A stretch of DNA of 64,000 nucleotides from Adiantum capillus-veneris (lineage: Eukaryota > Streptophyta > Polypodiopsida > Polypodiales > Pteridaceae): NCBI GenBank assembly GCA_014529385.2, contig CM043963.1:102094412-102158411 (forward strand), read 5' to 3'. Both the position numbers and the translations under genes were made by a program. Below, in pieces: positions 10,740-20,484 of this stretch (the first letter of the stretch is position 1; every line of letters starts with the position of its first letter). The notes under the pieces were generated by a model. That model had not been told where the DNA came from. It made no database searches and saw only the letters and a program-made list of their open reading frames with translations.

Positions 10740-11370
10740 TTAGTAGAGCAACGCGCCGGATATTTTAAAGAGGGTAAATGTTACGATTGTGGAGAACAAA
10801 GGCATGTGTTTGCTAACAAAGCACCTAAAGAACAATCAGAGGACAAAGTTTTAAAGCAACGGAGGAGCGAGCAAAGAAAGGAAAGACAAAAGCAAGAGTG
10901 GTAGCAAATATCGTGGGGACTGACCCTGAACGAATGGATGAAAGTTCGGAGCTCTGCAGAGCGTGGGGCAAAGTACGAGATCAATAAGCCCTCATCTTCT
11001 TCCATGGAGGAGCCAAGGCCAACTTTATTTCGACTGAATTGGGGGCTCGACTTGGAATTATGCTAGATGGAATGGGACCACCGGTTGAGGCAGTTCTAGC
11101 GACACCAGGATGAGATGTTGCCATTACGGAGGCAAACTTCGTTCGCATTGTCAGGGGTATCTAGGGCACGAGGACTTTTACTTATGCCCTTGGAGGGGTG
11201 TGACGTCCTTTTGGGAATCCCTTGGTTCCATAAGAATAATGTGGTGGTCGATTATAGGGCAAGAAAAACAACTTTGACAAATGAAAAGGGTAGAGATATA
11301 GTTCTTGATGTAAAATTAAAGGGCGAGTCATCCCACTTGTATCGGCTTCGGCCATTTCCAAATTAAAGAA
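10740..11370 (+). pseudogene. Gag zinc knuckle and aspartic protease relic (element B)
   Basis: The reading GKCYDCGEQRH (about 10770) gives the first Cys-x2-Cys-x4-His of a CCHC knuckle, but the final Cys is not visible. From about 10985 to 11370 a retropepsin-like region reads FHGGAKANF, where the active Asp of D-S/T-G should lie, and later MPLEGCDVLLGIPWF. The same block is repeated on the minus strand at 21696-22100. A TGA at 11110 and frame changes break it. Confidence 0.6.
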
Positions 11371-11384
11371 ATCCAATCTGTTTG

Positions 11385-11712
11385 TTTACTTGATCTTTTT
11401 AAATAAGATAGATGACAAGAAAATGTCAAATTTGTCCAACCACAAGAAGGAACGACAAGACTTTTTGCGAGCTCAGGCTGATTGTTTCTCTAAAGGCTTA
11501 CCGGGAGAGCTACCTCCTCAGCATCCTGAAGATTACACCATTGATTTGATTCCCGGCAATACGCCACCAAACCGGCCACCTTACAGAGTCAGTAGAGCCC
11601 AAAACGAGGAATTATGAACCAAGTAAAGAACTTTTAGAGAAGTGTCTCATTTAACCTAGTACATCACCTTATTGTTGGTTTTAAAGAAAGATGGATCTTG
11701 GAGGATTGGTGA
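11385..11712 (+). pseudogene. N-terminal part of gypsy reverse transcriptase (element B)
   Basis: An open stretch contains PGELPPQHPEDYTIDLIPG and NRPPYRVS, the usual lead-in to gypsy RT. It breaks down by about 11640 and loses similarity at about 11712, before any catalytic motif. Everything beyond that (palm, RNase H, integrase) is missing. Confidence 0.6.
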
Positions 11713-12113
11713 CGTTCGAAAGCTATCCACCTATGGATGCAAAGTGGATGGAAGAAAGTGAACTGATAAAGTCATTAAATGTATTGTAGCTTTACCTTGA
11801 AGCTTTTGGTTTACAACCCATGTATTCTCCAACTCAGATCACTTCAGTAGAGCAAAGGTCAAAGGGCCTTGACACGTGCTCAAAAGAGGTGCTGATACAG
11901 CTAGCACTTCACATGTACATAAGGATTCAATGCAATGGAAGTGTACATTGTTTGACAAAAGTATCAAGGTCTCATTAAGCCATTTGTACACATGTTTGAT
12001 AGTCTTTCTTGCAGATACATGCGATGATAAAAGAGTGCTAACCACATAAATCATTTGTTGCATCTCAAGGATGCATGCAATCGAGGACGTTTGCGATTTC
12101 AAGAGGAGGGGTA
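11713..12113 (+). other. 3' internal sequence and polypurine tract of the 1.47-kb-LTR element
   Basis: No coding is seen. The stretch ends with GAGGACGTTTGCGATTTCAAG and AAGAGGAGGGGTA (12101-12113) directly before an LTR start. That is the arrangement of a polypurine tract that primes plus-strand synthesis. Confidence 0.5.
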
Positions 12114-12455
12114 TGTCACCAGACTATGACAACCACTATATATTTGCTGGTTTCTTTCCCTTGATTTTTATTTAATTTTTGGGACCCTCTTGTTGAAATC
12201 ACAAATGCCCAAACATTGCATGGGCAGTGTGAAATGGTTGTTGGCCGAGAGTTTCACCCGTAAGAGTCAAGGCCTGGCAGCCACAAGATGGTTGGGCCAA
12301 TCGGCTTTGGAATCCGACTAGTAAAGAAGTGGCTAGGCTCAATTAAAGTCATTCAGGCCCCGCGGCAAGACTTTATAAGTTGGTGGGTACTAGGAATTAA
12401 ACCAAAAGGAGCAAACTGGACACATGGCAGTAGGAGAGCAATCTACAGGTCAACT

Positions 12456-12957
12456 TGTTACAGACTTGTAAATCTGGCAAGACACACGAGAGAAACACTT
12501 CACAACTTTATCACAACTTAAAAATTGAGTCGATACGGCCCGTCGTAGTTCTGTGCCCAGAAGTATTGGCCCAAAATCTGGCACCCCTTTCAGTATTTAT
12601 TTTTAGATTAATGCTTGAGCAAAGTTACAATTCCAGTGGCCTCTCTCTGCCCAGATGCTCGTCAGCAAACTGAGTGGAAGAGTGGCCGTGGGTTTTTATT
12701 TATAGGCCCATGGCCTTCAAACTCAAAAGCAAGTACATGAAAAGTTGCAAACTCAAAAGCTTGAGGTCCAAAAGCTGTCAGCAAAAAACGTGAAAATTTG
12801 TACAGCCTGCCACGTGGCATAGGCAACGTAAAAAGCGGGATTTTTGTATTGCTGCCACGTCAGCATGTTAGCGCAATTTGTAGGATTTTCGTACGGTTGT
12901 CCACGTCAACATGTCAGCGGGTTTTCCGGGTCTGCCACGTCATCAATTTGTGACGTA
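12456..12957 (-). repeat. 3' LTR of the 2.2-kb minus element, 502 bp
   Basis: It begins at 12957 (start mutated from TGTCAC to TACGTCAC) right after AAGAAGGGGG and ends TAACA at 12456. U3 carries four CCACGTCA/CCACGTGG sites (12810-12945). The shared box is at about 12575-12605. Confidence 0.7.
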
Positions 12958-13800
12958 CCCCCTTCTTGAAAGAATTGTAATCGCCCTTGATTGCGCCTGC
13001 AAAATCAGACATAAGTCATAAACAAGTCAGTAGACACTGACTCTAAAGTACCGACGCACTAGACAACACAAATCCAACACTTACACAAAGACGACAGTCA
13101 CTGAACATTCACATCACATTTAGATCATATCACATAAAAATTCATCCAGATCTAGGACCATGATTCTTGGCAATGTGTTTAGCAATCGCATCTAGACCCA
13201 CACCAGACCTCACTGATGTCGGATTAACTGTATCTTATTGCGATCATGTCCATAGATTCTCAATAATACTCCAGTCATTTCGTCTTAAACACAATCACAT
13301 GAGTGAGTACTCAAAAATCAGGTTCATTTCCGAGAATTTCAGTTCATAAATTACACAGTTAAGTCATACTGAACAAAGTGTTTCAATCATTCATTCTAGT
13401 CATCTTATCCCTGTGTAGCCATCTTATCCCTCAGGAACTCTTGATGCGCTCACCACAGTATCCAGTCATGTCATTCATCATCAGTCATCATCATCATTCA
13501 AAATTCGTGATTCTTATTGTGGTCAAGTTGATTTTGGAGCTGTCATTGCTCCCAATTGCATTCAGATGCAAATTTCTTATCATTTCATTCTCGATTTCAC
13601 ATGTTATCGGTACACAAATAACAAGGTCTTCCAAAAACATTAATTTCACACATAAATCAAAGTTGTCTTCGGGAATTTCCCATTTCAAAGTTGTTCATTC
13701 ATAAAATCATAAAGTTGAATATTTTGAGCACATCAATATCCTTTGTCAGTTTCCTTTCCAATATCTGTTCTGGAGCGAGTATCTCCTTGCCCAGTCCTAT
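12958..13800 (-). other. Non-coding 3' internal region of the 2.2-kb element
   Basis: No recognised domain. Next to the LTR it has, on the minus strand, GATTACAATTCTTTCAAGAAG, which resembles the sequence before the LTR at 19842. A conserved 3' non-coding region is thus shared with the gag-only element. Confidence 0.45.
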
Positions 13801-13801
13801 T

Positions 13802-14450
13802 TTAGTGTCTGTCGTTCTCATTCTTGTGCCTTTTTGGGGCATCGCGCAGATATCTGTCCTTGTTCCCCATAGTCAAAGCACCTCCCGTTTTGAGGTATTC
13901 GTCTTTCTGTTCCTCTCTCAGTCGGGGGCATGCATCTTTCTTTCCTCTTCTTCTGTCATCATCTATCGAAAGTTGATATGTTGGATAAGTCAAGTTACCT
14001 GAATGCATAACAAACCCTCGCTTAGCATGTCCCATCAATTGCTGTACAGACTTAGATTTCTTTAATAAACAGTAATATCGTATCTTTTTGGGAAGTCCAC
14101 AGCAAAATCGCTCGATTTGCTGCTTAAAAGTGCATCTTTTTAGAAGATGAGGCGGGTAGAAAAGCATCCCAAAATCTCTCACAATAAGTGTTTGCCTTGA
14201 CCATCCAAAGATGATTTTAGGCGGTAATCACGTCACGTTCGTACTCTTGAGTGAGCCACGAGGAAATAAAAAGTCTCTTGAACTTTAGCCACTTTGTCGG
14301 TGCTTCTTTGCGTAACAGAAGAGTGGACCACCATGTGCGTGCATTTCCTTTCAAATTGGATGTTGCCCTCCTGATCTTGGAGTGCTCTGAGTAGCGACCT
14401 CCAGAAAAAGCTATGTCAAACTGTTGAATAAAAGCGAGGGCCTTGTGAGC
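13802..14450 (-). pseudogene. Gypsy gag fragment (2.2-kb element)
   Basis: The minus strand reads the capsid-type block AHKALAFIQQFDIAFSGGRY, then ARTWWSTLLLRKEAPTKW, ending at a lysine-rich stretch. After a frameshift near 14190 comes FKQQIERFCCGLPKK, then a basic tail. It is clearly related to gag B and B-like (5510-5945, 10160-10600). The N-terminal gag region was lost in the fusion to the LTR at about 14450. It is useful as the less mutated reference for the stop at KQ(stop)IE in element B. Confidence 0.65.
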
Positions 14451-15817
14451 ATTTAAAAAACCTAAAAATATGAAAGCTGCAAACTCAAAAGCTTGAAGTC
14501 CAAAAGCTGCCAGTGAAAAACGACGAAATCCGTATAGCCTACCACGTGCCACAGCTAGCGCCAAACGCGGGATTTCCGTACTGTTGCCACGTCAGCATGT
14601 CAACGCAATTTGCGGGATTTTTATACGGCTGTCCACGTCAGCATGTCAACGGGTTTTCCGAGTCTGCCACGTCATCAATTTGTGACACAACTCACACTCA
14701 AAAGACTCTCATCCCAAGAGGGGGTCGCCCATTTTTGAGTGGGGGACTGATTTTGGACTTCATTGTGAACACAGTGTGTGTGAGTAGTGGGTGCCGGTGA
14801 TCACACAACTTTAATGGAAAGCTTGCCTTCTCCCTTGTCTCGTGCAGCGCGATAATTTGCTCTCACGCATCTCTCTCTCCCCTTTGCACATATGGTAATG
14901 CCCCAGCCTTCTGTACAATGACCGGATTAGCTAATTGCTAATCTCCTATAGGTACGCACAACTCCATCGCGAAGGAATACAAAAACGGAGAGTTTTCTCG
15001 TGTGAAAATTTGTCCAATTTATAGGGGAACTATTCCATTGCGTGCGGGAGCTTCTGAGACATGCGTAGACGTGTTTGCTCCGCTCAAAATGATGAGAAAC
15101 AGAGAATTACAGCCTGCTGTGTTTTTTTGTAGGTTTAGGGTTTCGCACCTAAACTGCAAGGTAACGCCAAGGGAGCCTCGGGAAAGCCTTGGGTGCTTGT
15201 ACAAGACAATTTAGAGAGATTTCCCGTGAGGAATCTTGTCTAATTCAAAGGGAAAGTGACCCTATAGGTGCAACAGCTTGAGGGCTACCCACATGAGTGA
15301 TTGACACGTAAATTGGAGCGCAAAACAAAGAACTACAGCTTGCTGTAATTTTTTGCAGGTTTAGGGTTTTGGCTAGTTTTGATGCCTACAGGTCCAGAAG
15401 ATTTGGGGAAGCTAGGGAATCAACAAACACGTGTTTTGGTGCAAATTGGAGGCCAAAAATAGAGATTTCAGCGTGCTGTAATTTCTCTGCAGGTTTTGTA
15501 AAGTGCTCTAAAGTGTGTGGAAGGTCACTGTTTACTTGGGATTTTGTTCGTGGAGACTTCTACTGTGGCTATGTTGCCGAAATCGGGTAGAGTAGGGAAA
15601 TTTTAGCCCGATAAAAGTGGGACGGCTTGTAGAAGTTTACAGTTTTTTCTCGAGTGTAATAAGAATAAGGAAATACCAAAAGGGGCGCCAGTCTTTGGGG
15701 CCAACAAGGTGTCGCTGTCTGCTTGGAAGCACTTTAGCTCCAAGCCATGTTTTGTTTTCTAAAGATCGGGTGAAAGCTAAAGTGTACCGCCCTACGGGCC
15801 GGTTACAAACCTTCTTA

Positions 15818-16507
15818 GCACCCTCAATTACTTCAAACGGCGCCTTCCCTGTCGATGAATGAACCGTGTTGTTGTAGGCAAATTTCACCAAGGGTAAGTA
15901 CTTTTCCCATTGATTCTTTTGATCCGAAAAGTAAGACTTCAATAAATCCAAGACCATTGAATTTGCTATTTCAGACTGTTTGTCTGTCCTTAGGTGGAAT
16001 AAGGACGAGAACTGCAATTGCGTGCCAACGTTCTCCCAAATTGCGCTCCAAAACGAACTTGTGCATCAGGTCTTTGTCCGAGACTATGGACTTGGGCATT
16101 CCTTGTAACCGAAAAATCTTTGAGATGAACAGTCTCCCCAAATGGTGAGGCTTAATTGGTTTCCTTCGCGGAAATGAAGTTGGCTTGCTTGTTAAATCTG
16201 TGAATGACTGTCCAAATGCCGTCATGCCCACTTTGAGTCTTTGGAAGATCAAAAATGAAATCCATAGCAATGCTTTCCCAGGGGCAGGAAGGTATGGGTA
16301 ATGGCTGTAGAAGTCCTGGTGCCGTATGCATGTCCTACTTTACCTTTTGGCATACTAAGCATCTGCGAACAAACTCGTCCACATCCTTTTCGAGCCTCGA
16401 CCAATAAAAGTAACTCTCAACACCCTTCAAGGTGGTATGTATGTTGCGGTGGCCCGAAAATCGTGGACAATGACACTCTTTCAAAACCTTTTCCCTCAAA
16501 GGTTGTG
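15818..16507 (-). pseudogene. Gypsy integrase, C-terminal side of the split (element C)
   Basis: From 16507 leftward the minus strand gives part of the zinc-binding domain (CHCPRFSGHRN and CLVCQK), the catalytic core with a MDFIF-type segment, an SIVSDKD segment and NQWEKYLPLVKFAYNNTVH. It ends at IEGAKKV where the + LTR begins. Frameshifts and stops are present. It continues the RNase H and integrase start found on the other side of the inserted element, at 20485. Confidence 0.7.
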
Positions 16508-17150
16508 TGTCACAACTACTGACATGTCAAGCCACTGAAGAACGGAGCCGACTTGCAGCTCTTGACCGAGGGGCCTAGACCCTAGTAGAAGCTACAGAGG
16601 AAGTAGAAGCAACAGAAGAAGTCTCACCAATACACATACACCCACACAGAATTGCGTAAAGTATAGTTGTACGAAATTTTGCATTTTACGCTGACATGCT
16701 GACGTGGCAATTGTGCGGAAGCGTGGATTTTGTGCTGACAGGTGCTGACATGGCAGTATATGGATTTTCGGGTTTTGCGTTAACATGTGCTGACGTGGCA
16801 GTGTACGAAATTCCTTGTTTTGTGCTAGCAGCTTTTGGGCAAGATGCTTTTTGGACTAGATGCTTTTGAGTTTGAAGCTTCTCATGTAACTGCTTTTCAT
16901 AGGCCAAGGGCCTTTAAATATGTGCAGAGGGCTCACTCTTCCGGGTGAAGGTGTAGAGCATGAATAGCGGCATTGTACTGAGTTTAAGCAATATGAAGAA
17001 ATATCGAAAGGGGCGCCAAGGTTTGGGGCAAGTGCTGTCTCGGGGTGGAATTCCATCACTCCCTGTGTTGTCTATCTTTTTCGGTTTAGTTGTTATTTAA
17101 GTGCTAAAGTGTGTTCTTTTCCGTTGGCATGTGGTGCCTGTCTAGTGACA
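16508..17150 (+). repeat. 5' LTR of the gag-only element, 643 bp
   Basis: It starts TGTCACAACTACTGAC and ends CTAGTGACA. U3 has three degenerate copies of a unit with GCTGACGTGGCA or GCTGACATGGCA (16692-16805). The shared GAAAGGGGCGCCAAGG box is at about 17006-17021. Confidence 0.85.
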
Positions 17151-17151
17151 G

Positions 17152-17163
17152 TGGTATCAGAGC
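17152..17163 (+). other. Primer-binding site, TGGTATCAGAGC
   Basis: Exact match to the plant initiator-Met tRNA 3' end complement, one base after the LTR. Confidence 0.9.
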
Positions 17164-17599
17164 TTCAGGCGTGTGCTTTTCTCAAAGCATACCGGTCCTA
17201 CCAAAGAGCAGACAACAAGCTGGTGCTTCCAAAGTCTACACGAAATTATTTCATTAAAGAATCTTTGTGTCTCGACCACGTACTTATTAGCGACTTCTAC
17301 CCTTACTTCATCACGCATCGAGCGCGCTCCCGTCTTCATCGCTCTGTCTTATAGGACATAAGCCATAAGGAACCCAAGACATGGCGTTCATGGATTCAAC
17401 AAAAGATTTGCAGTTTCTTCTCGACGAGCTTCGCGACATTCTTTTGCGGCATCCTCAACAGAATCTCGCAATGCTGCAAAGTTTTCAATAGTTTCTAAAG
17501 TATATGTTACCTCCTCTGATGCCCCAAGCGGTATTTCCTCCTCCGGCACAAGAAAGTACGAGAGCTTCCAACCGGCAATCTTCCTAGTAGTCTGTTCAG

Positions 17600-18380
17600 G
17601 AATATGGTGCAACTATCTGACCTTGATCCAGTGCACCCGCCTTTGCCTTCACCTCCCTCACCACCACCGCCACCAAGCTACAATGGTTGGAGCCCATATG
17701 GGTATCCTTATTATCCTTACTCGGGATACGTGCCTAACCAAGTGAAAGATTTGAAGGATGGCGGCACGACAATCAAAATTTTCACCTTTTCCGGGATGAA
17801 AGATCGGAAGAAAGAATTGTAGTTCCTACAGCAATTCGACAACATCTATGTTTTGGGAACTATACAAAAGAATCCAAGATTTCTCAAGCAGCGGGATTTC
17901 TTAAAGATAATGCTATGCAGTGGTGGAGTTCAATCGCGACACAACCTCACGCTCCAAGGACCTGGCAAGCTTTCAAGATAGTATTTGTACGTAGTTATCT
18001 GACTTTTCTCTTTGAAGTCTGGATCTTGGCAGAATGGGGTAACTTGAAAATGCTTGCCATAGAGACCATGGACGATTATAACCAAAGGTTTCTTGACGTG
18101 TACCTACGAGTGTCCTTCTTTAAGTTCATTCCCTTGGAGGCCCAGTGCGAACAATACACCATTGGACTACCATCACCATTGTAGGAATATTCCTCAAGCA
18201 AGCCTCAACTATGCAAGAGCTTATGGACCATGCCGCGGTCGGCTACAAACTAATGAAGGGAAAGCTGGAGTTTACCATAGAAGAACCTCCAGCCACTACC
18301 AGAACTCTCGGCAACAATGAACAAATTCTTAAGAGTCTCATGAAAGTCAACCGCAAAGGCCTCGTTTGACGCCTTAACAA
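17600..18380 (+). pseudogene. Gag of the gag-only element, frameshifted
   Basis: After a leader (17164-17600), 72 codons from 17604 give a proline-rich stretch, a Tyr/Pro-rich NGWSPYGYPYYPYSGY segment and a lead-in GGTTIKIFTFSGMKDRKK. A TAG at 17820 and a frameshift follow. The capsid-type block continues with MQWWSSIATQPHAPRTW (17915) and EWGNLKMLA, and ends with a segment like AVGYKLMKGKLEF. A better-preserved relative lies on the minus strand at 23050-23986. Such a gag would have to be supplied in trans for mobilisation. Confidence 0.65.
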
Positions 18381-18559
18381 CGAGACACCTTAGCACAAGA
18401 AGGCCCATGCTTTGGATGCTTTCAAACAGAGAATGGTGGTCTCCATCGCACTGATAGACCAACGGAGCTGACGCCCACATTGATGGTCGATAGAACCCCA
18501 GGGCCACTTCCAGGTAAGAGAGCTAGACCCGCTATTGGACTAGCTCCTGATATCTATGA

Positions 18560-18974
18560 CATACGCCTTAAAAGTACAAATGAATTGTGTCGAGCATATA
18601 ACAAAGTCAACAGCTTGAAAGCCCTTATTTTCTTTGACCTCGGAGCTACAGAGAACTTCATCCATCCAAAATTCCTGAATTAGATGCACTTTGATTATGC
18701 TGCAGAGGTTGGAGAAATTGAAGCCGAGCTAGCCATAGGGCAAACTCAGAAAGTGGTATCGCTCATTGGTGCTCTTCCAGTGACTATCCAAGATTAACAT
18801 AGAAAAGCCGATTTCCACATTATGAAGTTGGGCAATTGCGACGTTCTCTTGGGCATGCCTTGGCACAACAAGAATGATGCGACTTTCCACATCCGGAACC
18901 GAACCATTATCTTGATGCAGAAGAACAAGCCAATCGTCTTCAAAGTTTGGCTGTCCGAACAAAAACCTGAATGA
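18560..18974 (+). pseudogene. Retropepsin-like protease relic of the gag-only element
   Basis: It reads ALIFFDLGATENFIHPKFLN, then a stop, then a GQTQKVVSLIGALPVTIQD strand region, another stop, and NCDVLLGMPWHNKND. The active site is D-L-G rather than D-S/T-G, which would abolish normal activity. The frame ends at a TGA at 18972-18974 with no RT after it. Confidence 0.6.
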
Positions 18975-19841
18975 ATTTTCTAGTTGTTTTGTAGTTAGAT
19001 ACTTTTGAACTCTGTTTAAGGAAGTATTGTTTGAAATTTGTTTGAAATGGATGGTATCTGTTTTAAACCGTCTTGGTGCCGATTTCAACTGTTTGACTTT
19101 GGTTTCAATAATGATTTCAATATTGGTGATTTTACTTCCGGGTGGAGAAGTGAGAAATATTGTTTTGGTATTGTCTGAACCTCGGAACGATGCAGACATC
19201 TGGGGAGTGTTTCGGTGTATGCTTGAAAACCTCCGAACGACACAAAAGGGATGTTTGGGAGTGTTTCGTTGTATGCATGAGCCTCCAAACGATGCAAGGT
19301 GCGGTCTGGGGAGCGTTTGGTTGTAAAAGGCCTCCATAACTCCCGGCCCGGACCTTTTTAGGTTATGCAAGAGTAGTGATGAGGGAGTCGTTGAACAACT
19401 CATGGCCCGAACCTGGATGGTTATTTGCCGGGGGAGTGTTCATTGGAGACTTTACGTTTCTATGTCTGTAACATGCATATGTGAGCATTTGTGTTGCATT
19501 GTGATGTGCCAACCACTGAATATTCCTTATTGGATGAGATACTTCTGAGAAACCAATGACCCAGGACATCAAGAGTTTCGATCTAGAATGAGACTCTTAA
19601 TTGGATGAGATACTTTTGGGAAACCAACGCCCCAGGATATCAAGAGAATCAATCTGGAATGAGACTCCTTATTGGATGAGATTCTTCTGGGAAGCCAACG
19701 ACCCAGGAAATCAAGAGCTCCGATTTGCAATGAGAAAACTGATTGTCCCTCGGAATGACCCTCGAAATTTTTGAGCTAACTTGAGTTGTTTTACAGATAT
19801 GTTGTAATCGTGGACGATTACTTTCTTTCAAGAAGGGGGGA
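18975..19841 (+). repeat. Non-coding 3' region with two minisatellites and polypurine tract
   Basis: Three copies of a unit of about 51 bp start at CCTC(C/G)(G/A)AACGA (19180, 19230, 19282). Three copies of a 71-bp unit start TGGATGAGAT at 19531, 19602 and 19673. The polypurine tract AAGAAGGGGGGA (19830-19841) directly precedes the LTR. No coding region is seen. Confidence 0.8.
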
Positions 19842-20484
19842 TGTCACAAATTGTTGACGTGCTACGCCATTGAAGAACGGAGCCGACTTACAGATCCCGG
19901 CCGAGGGGCCTAAACCCTAGCAGAAGCAGCAGAAGAAGTTTCACCAATACACATACACACACATGATTGCGTAAAGATTGATGCCGTGGCAGAGATGTAC
20001 GGAATTCCGCATTTTACGTTGACATGTTGACGTGGCAATTGTACGGACGCCCGGATTTCGTGCTAACAAGTGCTGACGTAGCAGTGTACGGATTTTCGCA
20101 TTTTGCGCTGGCATGTGCTGGCATGGCAGTGTACAGAATTCCCTATTTTGCGCTAGCAGCTTTTTGGTAAGATGCTTCTGAGATTTTGAAGCTTTTCATG
20201 TAACTGCTTTTCATAGGTTTAGGGCCTTTAAATATGTGCAGAGGGCTCAGTCTTTGGCACTCTTCTGGGTGAAGGTGCAGAGCGTGAGTATCGGCATTGT
20301 ACCGAGTTCAAGCAATGTAAAGAAATACCGAAAGGGGTGCCAAGGTTTGGGGCCAGTGCTCTCTCGGGGTGGAACTCCACCACTCCCTGTGTCGTCTATC
20401 TCTTTCAGTTCAGTTGTTATTGAAGTGTTAAAAGTTTGTTTAGTTTGTTCTTTTCCATTGGCACGTTGTGCCTGTCTGGTGACA
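19842..20484 (+). repeat. 3' LTR of the gag-only element, 643 bp
   Basis: Same termini, length and motif order as the 5' LTR, with scattered substitutions. TGACGTGGCA variants lie at 20028-20130 and the GAAAGGGGTGCCAAGG box at about 20330. Confidence 0.85.

Larger units (their letters stand above)
12456..14687 (-). mobile_element. Deletion-derivative gypsy element, 2232 bp, TSD CAACT
   Basis: CAACT lies on both sides (12451-12455 and 14688-14692). On the minus strand there is a truncated 5' LTR (14687-14455, 233 bp) fused directly to the middle of gag, so U5, primer site and leader are gone. Gag remnants, about 0.8 kb without recognised coding, a polypurine tract and a complete 502-bp 3' LTR (12957-12456) follow. 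Protease, RT and integrase are absent. It sits inside the 1.47-kb LTR. Confidence 0.8.
12114..15817 (+). repeat. 3' LTR, 1467 bp, split by a nested element
   Basis: Two blocks belong together: 12114-12455 (342 bp, starting TGTCACC) and 14693-15817 (1125 bp, ending GGTTACA). Their sum, 1467 bp, matches the 1471-bp LTR at 512-1982. The interruption is the 2.2-kb minus element at 12456-14687 with its TSD. The right block contains three variants of TACAG(C/A)..GCTGT..TTTGCAGGTTT (about 15105, 15332, 15460), the shared GGGGCGCCA box at about 15682, and a CCGCCCTACGGGCCGG end. The LTR abuts minus-strand integrase C. Confidence 0.7.
16508..20484 (+). mobile_element. Gag-only LTR retrotransposon, 3977 bp, nested in integrase C
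   Basis: Two LTRs of exactly 643 bp (16508-17150 and 19842-20484), both TGTCAC...GTGACA, enclose a primer site, leader, gag, protease and a long non-coding 3' region with two minisatellites. There is no RT, RNase H or integrase, so it is non-autonomous and matches the TR-GAG description. The flanking pentamers TTGTG and GTGTA agree at only three positions, but host element C reads continuously across the insertion. Confidence 0.8.
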
